The notes: a model not told the origin generated them from the sequence alone. DNA of 64,000 nucleotides from Mycobacterium lehmannii (GCF_002245535.1 NZ_NKCN01000014.1:1-64000), one strand, 5' to 3'. Counted from the first letter of the stretch, positions 21,201 through 29,846 are shown. Made by a program: numbers and translations.

Positions 21201-22191
21201 CGACGACACCATGGTGGCGTCCTACGAGTTGGGTGGCGGCTGGATCCATGTCGCGAAGGCGACGATCGGCAAGAGGGCGTTCCTCGGTAACTCCGGCATC
21301 ACCCAACCGGGTCGCAAGGTACCCGACGACGGCTTGGTGGCGGTGTTGTCGGCGGCCCCGCACAAAGCCAAGGCCGGGTCCTCCTGGCTGGGCAGTCCGC
21401 CGGTCCGATTGCGCCGCAAGCCGACCGCGGCCGACGCGCTGCGCACCTTTCATCCCTCGGCGCGGCTGAAGCTGCTGCGGGGTTTGGTCGAGATGTGCCG
21501 GATCATCCCGCTGATCATGACGTTCGCGATCGGGGTGGCGGTGCTGCTCACCCTGCAATGGTTGGCCGTGGAAGCCGGCTGGGGGTGGGCCGCGTTGAGC
21601 GCCGGCGCGGTGCTGTTGGTCGCCGGAGGCGTTGCCGGAGCAGCCGCGGTGATCGCGAAATGGCTTGTGGTCGGCCGCATCGAGGCCGGCGAACACCCGC
21701 TCTGGTCTCCGTTCGTCTGGCGCAACGAGGTCTACGACACCTTCGTCGAGACCGTCGCGGCCCCGTGGTTCGCCCGCGCGGCCAGCGGGACACCGGTGAT
21801 GAACCTGTGGTTGCGGGCGCTGGGCGCCGGGATCGGGCGCGGCGTCTGGTGCGAGACGTACTGGTTACCCGAGGCCGACCTGGTGACCCTCGAGCAAGGC
21901 GCCACCGTCAACCGCGGCTGCGTGGTGCAGACGCACCTGTTCCACGACAGGATCATGCGAATGGACACCGTTGTGCTGGAGCAGGGTTCGACCCTGGGTG
22001 CGCACAGCGTCGCGCTGCCCGCCGCACGTATCGGCGCCGGTGCGACCGTCGGCCCGGCCTCACTGGTCGTGCGTGGCGACGAGGTACCCGCGTCGACCCG
22101 CTGGCAGGGCAACCCGATCTCACCGTGGCAGGCGCCGCGCAAGAAACGCGCCGGCACGTCGGCGCCATCGACTGAAGAAACCGCCGCGTGA
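18286..22191 (+). CDS. Pls/PosA-type non-ribosomal peptide synthetase, poly-lysine-synthase-like
   Basis: This 1301-residue protein has an adenylation domain (about 1-490), a thiolation domain with Ser 536 in GGGSLS, and then three membrane-helix pairs (about 590-655, 822-895, 1072-1130). Each pair is followed by a hexapeptide-rich left-handed-helix-like module. This is the architecture known for epsilon-poly-L-lysine synthase. Core motifs are FTSGSTGTPKG, YGPTEATV and SGKVDRD. Aligning to GrsA by eye gives the specificity residues D-A-E-S-I-G-T-V-V-K, close to the remembered lysine code. No condensation or thioesterase domain is present. It overlaps the M1 peptidase gene by GTGA. The product is unknown. 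Confidence 0.85.
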   Translation: MTGELRQEIPPQYLLSPLAPEPRTLIDILYETAKRFPEAPAIDDGDVQLTYAELITDIEDSVAWLAARGIGRGDRIGIRMPSGSYALYVAILSVLATGAAYVPVDADDPEERAELVFTEADVVAVITEAGLSRGPGSSRGWRAASPLGRDDAWIIFTSGSTGTPKGVAVTHRSAAAFVDAEAQLFVQDSPIGPGDRVLAGLSVAFDASCEEMWLAWRHGACLVPAPRSMVRSGMDLGPWLVARDITVVSTVPTLAALWPAEALEAVRLLIFGGEACPPELADRLAVEGREVWNTYGPTEATVVACAARLSGGGPVAIGLPLLGWDLAVVDSEGEAVPYGAVGELVIGGVGLARYLDPEKDAEKYAAMPTLGWKRAYRSGDLVRLESDGLYFVGRADDQVKVGGRRIELGEVDTALVNLPGVSGGAAAVRRTAGGTPLLVGYIASADPMFDLPKARVSLNETLPAALVPRLVLVDELPTRTSGKVDRDALPWPVDVGDDDGAGLTGTMGWLAGLWRDVLAAPVDGPEADFFALGGGSLSAAQLVAALRRRHPQVTVADLYDHPRLGSLAGFLDELDPPPQVHPRTVKPTSRMTQAVQVALSLPLATLTGLQWVVWLALANNVLAGFVPWTAPLNWWWVGLGFVLFVTPLGRMSIAALCARLLLDGLAPGTYRRGGSEHLRVWLAERLAEASGAENLAGAPWLVYYARALGNKVGKGVDLHSTPPVTGMLKLGHRSSVEPEVDLSGHWIDGDLFHVGPITVGNDATIGARTTLLPGAVVGKNADVAPGSGVVGKVKNGQYWKGSPAVKSGKARHPWPEHRPPRAPVWVAVYGVSSIVLGGLPLLAIAAGLAVIGYGVRETNSVVDAIAPAALWTPVATLAAALIYAALTVVGVRLLSLGLREGYHPVRSRTGWQIWTTERLMDAARTYLFPIYASLLTPSWLRVLGANVGRGTEISTALLTPKFTVVEDGAFLADDTMVASYELGGGWIHVAKATIGKRAFLGNSGITQPGRKVPDDGLVAVLSAAPHKAKAGSSWLGSPPVRLRRKPTAADALRTFHPSARLKLLRGLVEMCRIIPLIMTFAIGVAVLLTLQWLAVEAGWGWAALSAGAVLLVAGGVAGAAAVIAKWLVVGRIEAGEHPLWSPFVWRNEVYDTFVETVAAPWFARAASGTPVMNLWLRALGAGIGRGVWCETYWLPEADLVTLEQGATVNRGCVVQTHLFHDRIMRMDTVVLEQGSTLGAHSVALPAARIGAGATVGPASLVVRGDEVPASTRWQGNPISPWQAPRKKRAGTSAPSTEETAA

Positions 22192-23519
22192 CGCGAGGTA
22201 AGAAGAAGTCGACACCGGTAATCGACCCGTACCTGCCCACCAGCGGCAACTTCGGTTACCGGGTGTCACGCTACGAACTCGACATCGAGTACAAGGTCGC
22301 CATCAATCGGCTCACGGGCACCGCGACAATCACCGCGGTGACTCTCGCTTCGCTCCGCACCTTCACCCTCGACCTCGCCGACACGCTGTCGGTGACGAAG
22401 GTGACCGTCAACGGCGCACGGCCACAACAGTTCCGCACCTCTTCGGGCAAGCTGCACATCGCGTTGCTCGATGTGCTGGCTCCGGGCGCGGCGATGACGA
22501 TCGTCGTGCGCTACGGCGGCGCCCCCAGGCCGATCCGTTCACTGTGGGGCGATGTCGGTTTCGAAGAACTCAACGACGGCGCCCTGGTCGCGGGTCAGCC
22601 GAACGGTGCGCAGTCGTGGTTTCCCTGCGACGACCACCCGAGCGCGAAGGCCAGCTTCCGTCTGCAGATCGCCGCCGAGAGCCCGTACCGGGTGATCGCG
22701 AACGGCGAGTTGGTGTCTCGCCGCGCACGGGCCGGGATGACCACGTGGACATACGACTTGCCCGAGCCCACCTCGACCTATCTGGTCACGCTGCAGATCG
22801 GGATGTACGAACGCCAGCGGCTGGCCGACAACGGGGTTCCGATCCACGCGGCACTTCCGGACCGGCTGCGGGATAACTTCGAACACGACTTCGCCGCGCA
22901 ACCGCAGATGATGAAACTGTTCGTCACGTTGTTCGGCGACTATCCGCTCAGCGAGGGCTACACCGTCGTGGTCACCGACGACGACCTCGAGATCCCGCTT
23001 GAGGCACAGGGGATTTCGATCTTCGGCGCCAACCATTGCGACGGCAGGGGTCGGGCCGAGCGGTTGATCGCGCACGAACTCGCCCACCAGTGGTTCGGCA
23101 ACTCGGTGACCGCCAAGCGGTGGCGCCACATCTGGCTGCACGAGGGGTTCGCCTGTTACGCCGAGTGGCTGTGGTCGGAGAACTCGGGCGGCCGCAGCGC
23201 CGACGAGTGGGCGCGGCACTACCATCAGCGGCTTGCCAACTCGCCGCGCGACCTGCTTCTGGCCGACCCGGGCCCGCGCGACATGTTCGACGACCGGGTG
23301 TACAAGCGTGGGGCGATGACGTTGCATGTGCTGCGACGTCATCTGGGCGACGGCAACTTCTTCGCGCTGCTGCGCGACTGGACTGCGCGCTACCGGCACA
23401 GCACCGTGGTGACCGACGATTTCACCGGGCTGGCATCGCATTACGCCGACGAGTCGCTGCGACCGCTGTGGGATGCCTGGCTGTACTCCCCGCAGTTACC
23501 CGACCTGGACACGCCGTGA
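22188..23519 (+). CDS. M1-family metallopeptidase, partner of the Pls-like synthase
   Basis: This 443-residue zinc aminopeptidase has the full M1 site: HELAH, then Glu after exactly 18 residues in WLHEGF. The exopeptidase GxMEN loop is altered to LEAQG. No signal peptide is visible. The protein is shorter than PepN because it lacks the large C-terminal domain. GTG at 22188 overlaps the synthase stop (GTGA), so the two are translated together. The Streptomyces poly-lysine-degrading enzyme Pld is also described as a HEXXH-X18-E enzyme, so degrading or trimming the synthase product is a reasonable guess. Confidence 0.88.
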   Translation: MTRGKKKSTPVIDPYLPTSGNFGYRVSRYELDIEYKVAINRLTGTATITAVTLASLRTFTLDLADTLSVTKVTVNGARPQQFRTSSGKLHIALLDVLAPGAAMTIVVRYGGAPRPIRSLWGDVGFEELNDGALVAGQPNGAQSWFPCDDHPSAKASFRLQIAAESPYRVIANGELVSRRARAGMTTWTYDLPEPTSTYLVTLQIGMYERQRLADNGVPIHAALPDRLRDNFEHDFAAQPQMMKLFVTLFGDYPLSEGYTVVVTDDDLEIPLEAQGISIFGANHCDGRGRAERLIAHELAHQWFGNSVTAKRWRHIWLHEGFACYAEWLWSENSGGRSADEWARHYHQRLANSPRDLLLADPGPRDMFDDRVYKRGAMTLHVLRRHLGDGNFFALLRDWTARYRHSTVVTDDFTGLASHYADESLRPLWDAWLYSPQLPDLDTP

Positions 23520-24793
23520 CCGACGCGGGCGCGCCCTTCGATCCGGTCACCGCCAGCAGCGCGGCACCGGCCGGTCCCGCCGCGCGCGGCAGCGTCGGCC
23601 GGGTCGGTGTGGCCACCGCCGCGATCGCGCTGTGCGGTTATGCGGTGCTCTACCTGGCCGCCCGCGACCTCGAGCCCGCCGGGTTCTCGTTGTTCGCGGT
23701 GTTCTGGGGGGCGTTCGGCCTGGTCTCGGGGGCGACGGGCGGGCTACTGCAGGAGGCCACCAGGGAGGTCCGGTCCGCAGCGCACATCGAGGTGACCGAG
23801 GGCCCGCGCAGCCGTCCGATGTGGGTGGGCGCTCTCGTGGGCGTCGTGTCGGCCGCTGCGATCGCGCTCAGTTCACCGCTGTGGTCCGAGTATGTGTTCG
23901 TCGAGTCCCGGTGGCTTTCAGTGACGCTGCTGTCCGTCGGACTCGCCGCGTACTGCCTGCACTCCACGCTTCTCGGCATCTCGGCCGGACTAAACAGGTG
24001 GACGGCGTACGGATCGCAGATGGTGACCGACGCAAGCCTGCGGCTGCTCGTGGCCGTCGCGACATTCCTGGTCGGCTGGGGCCTGGCCGGCTATCTGTGG
24101 GCCACCGTGGCCGGTTCGGTGGCGTGGCTGATCATGCTGATCGTCTCGCCCGCCACCCGGCGCGCCGCGGGTCTGTCGACCCCCGTCAGCACCGCGGATT
24201 TCCTACGGGGCGCGTCGCATTCGATCACCGCGGCGGGCGCGAGCGCGATCCTGGTCATGGGATTTCCGGTGCTGTTGCAGGCGACCTCCGACGACCTCGG
24301 CGCGGTCGGCGGCATCGTGATCCTGGCCGTCACGCTGACGCGGGCCCCACTCCTCGTCCCGCTCACGGCGATGCAGGGCAACCTGGTTGCCCACTTCGTC
24401 GACCAGCGCAGGCACCGGATGCGCGCTCTTGTCGCGCCCACGGTGATCGTCACCGGTGTGGGCCTGCTCGGTGTGCTGGTGGCTTGGGCGGCTGGACCGT
24501 GGCTGTTGCGCAGCGCATTCGGTGCCGAATACCGCGCCGACGGTGCGCTGCTGGCCTGGTTGACGGGCGGTGCGATCGCCGTTTCGCTGCTCACGCTCAC
24601 CGGCGCCGCGGCGGTGGCGGCCGCACTGCACCGCGCGTACTCACTGGGCTGGGTTTCGGCGACCGTCGCGTCGACGCTGTTGCTGCTGTTACCGCTGGAT
24701 CTGCAGACGCGCACAGTGGTCGCGCTGGTGTGCGGTCCGGTGGTCGGTATCGCCGTGCACCTGTTCGCGCTGTCTCGCAGGCGTGCGGCATGA
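23516..24793 (+). CDS. flippase-like polytopic membrane protein (Rv3630-type)
   Basis: This 425-residue protein has about twelve hydrophobic helices and resembles Wzx/MATE-fold polysaccharide flippases. Typical features are an N-terminal helix opening with RVGVATAAIALCGYAVLY and repeated short loops. GTG at 23516 overlaps the M1 peptidase stop as GTGA, so all three genes form one translationally coupled unit. In M. tuberculosis Rv3630 follows ppa without the synthase. It may export the synthase product or a glycan precursor; neither is shown. Confidence 0.75.
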   Translation: MTDAGAPFDPVTASSAAPAGPAARGSVGRVGVATAAIALCGYAVLYLAARDLEPAGFSLFAVFWGAFGLVSGATGGLLQEATREVRSAAHIEVTEGPRSRPMWVGALVGVVSAAAIALSSPLWSEYVFVESRWLSVTLLSVGLAAYCLHSTLLGISAGLNRWTAYGSQMVTDASLRLLVAVATFLVGWGLAGYLWATVAGSVAWLIMLIVSPATRRAAGLSTPVSTADFLRGASHSITAAGASAILVMGFPVLLQATSDDLGAVGGIVILAVTLTRAPLLVPLTAMQGNLVAHFVDQRRHRMRALVAPTVIVTGVGLLGVLVAWAAGPWLLRSAFGAEYRADGALLAWLTGGAIAVSLLTLTGAAAVAAALHRAYSLGWVSATVASTLLLLLPLDLQTRTVVALVCGPVVGIAVHLFALSRRRAA

Positions 24794-24823
24794 CACCGGT
24801 TCGAAGCGCAGGTCGCCCCTCCG

Positions 24824-24829
24824 TATGCT
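24824..24829 (+). promoter_or_regulatory. -10 element TATGCT upstream of galE
   Basis: TATGCT lies about 28 bp before the galE ATG. The short leader contains GAGGAAA as ribosome site. This points to a separate galE transcription start inside the 64 bp gap after the flippase gene. Confidence 0.45.
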
Positions 24830-24857
24830 GGCCCCGTTCTAGGGTGAGGAAAAGCGA

Positions 24858-25835
24858 ATGACTTGGCTGGTGACCGGCGGCGCCGGGTACATCGGTTCCC
24901 ATGTGGTGCGTGCCCTGTCGGACGCCGACATGCCGGTGGTGGTGATCGACGATCTGTCGACCGGCCTGAAGCGATTCGTTCCGCCGACGGTTCCGTTCGT
25001 GCGCGGCACCCTGCTCGACGGTGAACTCGTCGCACGCACGCTCGACGAGTATCACGTCAGCGGCGTCATCCACATCGCAGGGTTCAAGTACGCCGGTGTC
25101 TCGGTGCAACGCCCACTTCACACCTACGAGCAGAACGTCTCGGCGATGGTCACGCTTCTCAAGGCGATGGAGGCCGCAGGCACCGACAAGATGGTGTTCT
25201 CCTCCAGCGCCGCCACGTACGGCACCCCGGACGTCGACACCGTCACAGAGCAGACGCCCGCTTCGCCGGAATCCCCGTACGGCGTCAGTAAACTGGTGGG
25301 AGAGTGGATGATTCGCGACGCCGCACGCGCGTCCGGGTTACGGCACACCAGCCTGCGCTACTTCAATGTCGTAGGATCGGGTTCGGCGGATCTGTTCGAC
25401 GTCAGCCCGCACAACCTTTTCCCGCTGGTGTTCGACATGTTGTGCCGCGACGAGACACCGCGGATCAACGGCGCCGACTACCCCACTGCCGACGGCACCT
25501 GCGTGCGGGACTACGTCCACGTGTCGGACCTCGCGCTGGCCCATGTCGCCGCGGCGAGGCGGCTGGAAGCCGACGACGCAATCGAGCCCGTCTACAACCT
25601 CGGCAGTGGCAGCGGCACCTCGGTGCGAGAGATCATGACCACCATCCGCGATGTGACCGGATTCGATTTCGAGCCGGTGGTCGGTCCGCGCCGGCCCGGT
25701 GACCCCGCCCGCATCGTCGCGTCGGGCGACTTGGCCGCGCGCGACCTCGACTGGCGGATGCGGCATTCGCTGGAGGAGATGGTGCGCTCGGCGTGGATCG
25801 CTCGCCGGCAAGCAGGGGATGCCTATCCGCGGTAA
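24858..25835 (+). CDS. galE: UDP-glucose 4-epimerase-type NAD-dependent sugar epimerase
   Basis: This 325-residue extended short-chain dehydrogenase interconverts UDP-glucose and UDP-galactose, feeding galactan synthesis. It has the NAD motif GGAGYIG at residues 7-13, the catalytic Ser region SSSAATYG and Tyr/Lys in YGVSK. GTCVRDYVHVSD is the substrate-site segment. ATG at 24858 has GAGGAAA upstream. It matches Rv3634c (galE1) in context, next to the Rv3635-type membrane protein, which starts inside its 3' end. Confidence 0.88.
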   Translation: MTWLVTGGAGYIGSHVVRALSDADMPVVVIDDLSTGLKRFVPPTVPFVRGTLLDGELVARTLDEYHVSGVIHIAGFKYAGVSVQRPLHTYEQNVSAMVTLLKAMEAAGTDKMVFSSSAATYGTPDVDTVTEQTPASPESPYGVSKLVGEWMIRDAARASGLRHTSLRYFNVVGSGSADLFDVSPHNLFPLVFDMLCRDETPRINGADYPTADGTCVRDYVHVSDLALAHVAAARRLEADDAIEPVYNLGSGSGTSVREIMTTIRDVTGFDFEPVVGPRRPGDPARIVASGDLAARDLDWRMRHSLEEMVRSAWIARRQAGDAYPR

Positions 25836-27609
25836 CTTCGCGCTGGGCAACTGGGTCGCGCGCACCGCCATCGTCCTGATCGTCGTGCAGTTGGCGATCC
25901 GGGCGGTGCTGGCGTTCGGCGGCTACTTCTACTGGGACGACCTGATCTTGATCGGCCGCGCGGGTACCCAACCGCTGCTCTCGCCGGCATACCTGTTCGA
26001 CGACCACGACGGTCACGTCATGCCCGCCGCGTTCCTCGTCGCCGGTGGCATCACCTTGTTGGCACCCCTGAACTGGATCGGCCCGGCGATCAGCCTGCTC
26101 GTCTTGCAGTTGCTGGTGTCGCTGGCGCTGCTGCGGACGTTGCACATCATTCTTGGGTGGCGACCAGTCCTGTTGCTGCCGTTGACATTCGCGTTGTTCA
26201 CGCCGCTTGCGGTGCCCGGGTTCGCCTGGTGGGCGGCGGCACTGAACTCGCTGCCGATGCTGGCGGCGCTGGCGTGGGTCTGCGGTGACGCGATCCTATT
26301 GGTGCGCACGGGTGAGAAGCGGTACGCGGTGACGGCTCTTCTGGTCTACATCGGCGGTCTGCTGTTCTTCGAGAAGGCTGCGGTGATCCCGTTCGTCGCG
26401 TTCGCGGTGACCGCGCTGCTGTGTTACGTAACCGGCACCGGACTGGTGAAAGCGGTGTGGCGTAGCGGAATCCGCCTGTGGGTGCCGTCGCTGGCGGTCA
26501 CGGCGGGATGGGTCGGCGTGTACCTGGTCGTGGTCGACCAGAAGCGGTGGAGTTTCGACCTGGCGATGACGTGGGACCTGCTCGCGCGGTCGGTGACGCA
26601 CGGGATCGTGCCGGGGCTGGTCGGCGGCCCGTGGGACTGGCAACGGTGGGCGCCTGCCTCGCCGTGGGCGACCCCGCCCGCGACGGTGATGGTGTTGGGC
26701 TGGGTGGGTTTGGCCGCCGTGGTCGTGGTGACGCTGCTGCGCAAGCGGCGGATCGTCGCGGTGTGGTTGGTGGCCGCGGGATACGCGATGGCCTGCCAGA
26801 TCCCGATCTACCTCATGCGGTCATCGCAGTTCACCGCCCTGGAATTGGCGCAGACGCTGCGCTACCTGCCCGACCTCGTCATCGTGCTGGCGCTGTTGGC
26901 GGCGGTCGGGCTGTGCGCCCCGAACCTGGCGGGGTCGCGGTGGCTGGACGCGTCACGCACCCGAACAGTGGTGATCTGTTCGCTTACAGCCCTGTTCGTG
27001 GCCAGCAGCGTGTACTCGACGGCGACGTTCTTGACGACGTGGCGCGACAATCCGGCGCAAGGCTATCTGCGCAACGCGTTGTCGGGCCTGGCCGACGCGA
27101 GCCGGATGTCGGACGCGCCGATGCTCGACCAGGAGGTCGACCCGATGGTCCTGCAGCGGGTCGTCGGCCCCGAGAACCGGGCCAGCCACATGTTCGCGCT
27201 GGTGCGTGAACGTCCCGAATTCTCCGCAGCCACAGACGAATTGCGCATGCTCGACCACACCGGTCGCGTGGTCGACGCGAAGGTCACCTGGGTGCGCGCC
27301 ATCGCGCCTGGACCGCACCCGGACTGCGGCTACCTGGTGCAGCCCGAAATTCCGGTCCGCATGCCGCTGGACGGCCCGCTGCTACCTGCCGACTGGACGG
27401 CCGAGATCAACTACCTGGCCAACAGCGACGGCTCGATGACGATGTCGCTGTCGGAGGGGCGCGAGGTCAAGGTGCCGGTGCGACCCGGCCTGAACCAGGT
27501 GTTCGTCCGGCTCCCCGGTGCGGGCGACGCGATCGACGTCCGCGCGAATACCGCCGCGTTGTCGGTGTGCATCGCGTCGGGCCCCGTCGGATTCGTGGCA
27601 CCGAAATAG
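25819..27609 (+). CDS. large polytopic membrane protein, GT-C glycosyltransferase-like (Rv3635-type)
   Basis: This 596-residue protein has about ten to eleven helices in the first 400 residues. The first outer loop carries YFYWDDLIL, an acidic pair in the place where GT-C enzymes keep their catalytic Asp. A soluble beta-rich domain of about 180 residues follows on the outside. ATG at 25819 follows AGCAGGGG and overlaps galE by 17 nt. The family is that of Rv3635, a membrane protein reported as growth-important in M. tuberculosis. A lipid-linked sugar donor is likely but the product is unknown. Confidence 0.75.
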   Translation: MPIRGNFALGNWVARTAIVLIVVQLAIRAVLAFGGYFYWDDLILIGRAGTQPLLSPAYLFDDHDGHVMPAAFLVAGGITLLAPLNWIGPAISLLVLQLLVSLALLRTLHIILGWRPVLLLPLTFALFTPLAVPGFAWWAAALNSLPMLAALAWVCGDAILLVRTGEKRYAVTALLVYIGGLLFFEKAAVIPFVAFAVTALLCYVTGTGLVKAVWRSGIRLWVPSLAVTAGWVGVYLVVVDQKRWSFDLAMTWDLLARSVTHGIVPGLVGGPWDWQRWAPASPWATPPATVMVLGWVGLAAVVVVTLLRKRRIVAVWLVAAGYAMACQIPIYLMRSSQFTALELAQTLRYLPDLVIVLALLAAVGLCAPNLAGSRWLDASRTRTVVICSLTALFVASSVYSTATFLTTWRDNPAQGYLRNALSGLADASRMSDAPMLDQEVDPMVLQRVVGPENRASHMFALVRERPEFSAATDELRMLDHTGRVVDAKVTWVRAIAPGPHPDCGYLVQPEIPVRMPLDGPLLPADWTAEINYLANSDGSMTMSLSEGREVKVPVRPGLNQVFVRLPGAGDAIDVRANTAALSVCIASGPVGFVAPK

Positions 27610-27633
27610 CGGTCAGCGTGCCAGGCTGTCGGG

Positions 27634-28005
27634 ATGACCGACATCCGTGACCAAGGCCTCCAGGTTTTCCGCGAACTGCTTCCCGGCGCCCTCCCCGACG
27701 GGGATTTCGAACTGCCCACCGACTCTTTCGGCGGAGAGATGCTTCCCCTGGCCATGGACAACGTGTTCGGGCGACTGTGGACCCGGGACGGCCTGAGCCG
27801 TCGCGACCGCAGCCTGCTGACACTGGGCCTCCTGATCGCCCTGCGCGCCGAAGACGAACTGCGGATCCACGTTCAGATCGCGCGCACCAACGGCCTCACC
27901 GACGACGAGATCGCCGAGGTCATCTACCACTGCACCGGCTACACCGGTTTCCCCGCCGCCAACTCGGCAATGAAGATCGCCAAGGAGGTGTTGCAGCCGA
28001 CGTGA
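27634..28005 (+). CDS. carboxymuconolactone decarboxylase (CMD) family protein
   Basis: This 123-residue helical protein of the AhpD/CMD fold has the core segments RDRSLLTLGLLIAL and HVQIARTNGLTDDEIAEVI. It lacks the CxxC pair of AhpD peroxidases, since only one Cys is seen (YHCTGYTGFPAA), so it belongs to the gamma-CMD type. The stop overlaps the GTG of the following hydrolase remnant as GTGA, so the two were an operon before the hydrolase decayed. Confidence 0.85.
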   Translation: MTDIRDQGLQVFRELLPGALPDGDFELPTDSFGGEMLPLAMDNVFGRLWTRDGLSRRDRSLLTLGLLIALRAEDELRIHVQIARTNGLTDDEIAEVIYHCTGYTGFPAANSAMKIAKEVLQPT

Positions 28006-28487
28006 GCATCGCACCGGTCACCCACCACCACCGCGTCACCGTCGACGGCGTCGACACCTTCTACCGCCAAGCCGGGCCGCCCGATCCGTCTCGCCCTGGC
28101 CGAACCCGAGCGCGTCGCGGGCCTCGTCATCCAGAACGGTGACATCTACGCCGACGCGTTCGGGCCGAAATACGGGTTCCTGCGCGAGCTTTGGGACAAC
28201 CCCGGACCGGCTGGCCAACCTCATCCACCTGCTCGAGGACCAACCCTCGACACTCGACTGGTTCGCTGGGGAGCAGGCATACCTGCGCACGCATCGGCCG
28301 CCGACATTGATTGTCTGGGGTCCGCATGACGACTACATGCCCGAGGAGTCGGCGCGGGCTTACCACCGCGACCTGCCCGAAGCGCCCCTGCACCTGCTCG
28401 GCGGCGGGCACTGGCTGCTGGAAACGCACCTCGACGAGGTCGTGCCGTTGGTCGCTGATTTCCTGGCCCGAGGACCGAACTGGAGCC
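28002..28487 (+). pseudogene. decayed alpha/beta hydrolase (epoxide hydrolase-like)
   Basis: The remnant starts with GTG (VSIAPVTHHHRVTVDGVDTFY), then switches frame near 28083 to a piece from beyond the nucleophile elbow (LALAEPERVAGLVIQNGD). It switches again near 28195 to the C-terminal part (RPPTLIVWGPHDDYMP, then the catalytic His in GGGHWLLETH). The HG motif and nucleophile region are deleted. At least two frameshifts and two internal deletions are therefore present. The last open frame runs on into the tRNA-Thr gene. It was the partner of the CMD gene. Confidence 0.85.
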
Positions 28488-28556
28488 ACCTAGGAGAATC
28501 GAACTCCTGACCTGCTCATTACGAGTGAGCCGCTCTGCCGACTGAGCTAAGGTGGC
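28481..28556 (-). tRNA. thrV: tRNA-Thr (anticodon CGT)
   Basis: Read on the minus strand from 28556, the acceptor stem GCCACCT/AGGTGGC is perfect. The D stem is GCTC/GAGC, the anticodon stem GCTCA/TGAGC has loop CTCGTAA, and the T arm AGGAG/CTCCT has TTCGATT. The anticodon CGT reads ACG (Thr). The discriminator is T and CCA is encoded (28483-28481). M. tuberculosis has a tRNA-Thr beside the delta-prime gene. Confidence 0.95.
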
Positions 28557-28623
28557 GTGCCCGGCTCACATGTGTCAGCCACAGGCGGGACGAGTCTACG
28601 GCAGGGCCCGCCGCCGACCCAAC

Positions 28624-29832
28624 TCAGTCGCGCAGTGCGCGCCCGACCGTCGCCACCATCGCGTCGACCGCGAACTTCGGCTTCACGTTGACCGTCAGCG
28701 CCTCGCGGCACTCCAGGACTGCTTCGATGCAGCGCAGCAGTTTGTCCGGCGGCGCATGCGCGGCCAGCCTGGCGATCTCCTCGGCCATATCGGGGTGGTT
28801 GTGCGCAACGTCGCCGGCGTCCGAGGCCACCAGCAGCGCGTCGCGGAAGTACGTCGCCAAATCGATCAGCGCGCGGTCCAGAGAATCACGCGAGGCACGC
28901 GTCTTGCGCGACTTCTGCCGTCGCTCAAGGGCACTCAGGGCGCCCGCCGCTCCGCGCAGCGAACCGGCGGTTCCCTTTCCGGTGCCACCCGCACCGAGCG
29001 CGGTGCGCAGTTCCTCGGTCTCGGCCTCGTTGCGGTCCACCGTCAGCGCCAGGGCCTCGTCTTCAGCCGTCTTGACCAACTCCTCGGCCGCGGCATAGGC
29101 GCGTGACGGCGTCGCCGCGTCGCGCGCCAGACCCAGCGCCCGCTTCCGACGTTCCCGCGCCGACTCGTCGGTGGCCAGCCGGCGGGCCCGCCCGACATGG
29201 CCGCCGCTGACCGAAGCCGCCCACCGCGCCTCGGCCTCCGGAAGCCCGTCGCTGTCCATCAGCACACCCGCAATCGCGTCCACGGTGGGGGTGACCAGCG
29301 CGACGTGCCTGCAGCGCGAGCGCAGCGTGATCGCGATGTCCTCGGGATCCACCGACGGCGCGCACAGCAGGAACACCGTCGACGGCGGCGGCTCCTCGAC
29401 CACCTTGAGCAGGGCGTTCGCCGCTCCCTCGGTCAGCCGGTCGGCATCCTCGATCAGCACGATCTGCCAGCGCCCGGTGCCCGGTCGCCGCGAGGCGATC
29501 TGCACGATCGTGCGCATGTCGTCGACACCGATCGACAGCCCCTCGGGAATGATCCGCCGCACGTCGGCGTGGGTGCCGGCCATCGTCGTCGTGCAGGCCC
29601 GGCACTCACCGCACCCGGGCACACCGTCGGAGGTGCACTGCAGCGCCGCGGCGAAGCACAGCGCCGCCACCGACCGGCCCGAACCGGGAGGGCCCGTGAT
29701 CAGCCACGCATGTGTCATGGATCCGACCGCCGCCCCGCTGTGAGCCGCCTCACCGCGTGCGGCGCGTGCCGCGACCACCAACTCGGCCTCAACAGCCTGT
29801 TGACCCACGAGACGCGAGAAGACACCGCCCAT
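28624..29832 (-). CDS. holB: DNA polymerase III subunit delta prime
   Basis: This is a 402-residue clamp-loader subunit. It has the P-loop-like GPPGSGRS near residue 47, the zinc cluster CGECRAC preceded by another Cys, and the AAA sensor segment LLKVVEEPP. SRC (RSRCRHV) takes the place of the arginine-finger motif. ATG at 29832 gives the MGGVFSRLVGQ start shared with Rv3644c. The C-terminal half is the collar domain. It diverges from the adenylate cyclase gene. Confidence 0.92.
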   Translation of the reverse strand: MGGVFSRLVGQQAVEAELVVAARAARGEAAHSGAAVGSMTHAWLITGPPGSGRSVAALCFAAALQCTSDGVPGCGECRACTTTMAGTHADVRRIIPEGLSIGVDDMRTIVQIASRRPGTGRWQIVLIEDADRLTEGAANALLKVVEEPPPSTVFLLCAPSVDPEDIAITLRSRCRHVALVTPTVDAIAGVLMDSDGLPEAEARWAASVSGGHVGRARRLATDESARERRKRALGLARDAATPSRAYAAAEELVKTAEDEALALTVDRNEAETEELRTALGAGGTGKGTAGSLRGAAGALSALERRQKSRKTRASRDSLDRALIDLATYFRDALLVASDAGDVAHNHPDMAEEIARLAAHAPPDKLLRCIEAVLECREALTVNVKPKFAVDAMVATVGRALRD

Positions 29833-29840
29833 CGGAGATA

Positions 29841-29846
29841 ACAGTA
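29841..29846 (-). promoter_or_regulatory. -10 element TACTGT for leaderless holB
   Basis: Read on the minus strand, TACTGT (29846-29841) is followed by 8 nt and the ATG at 29832, which fits leaderless transcription. Confidence 0.45.
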
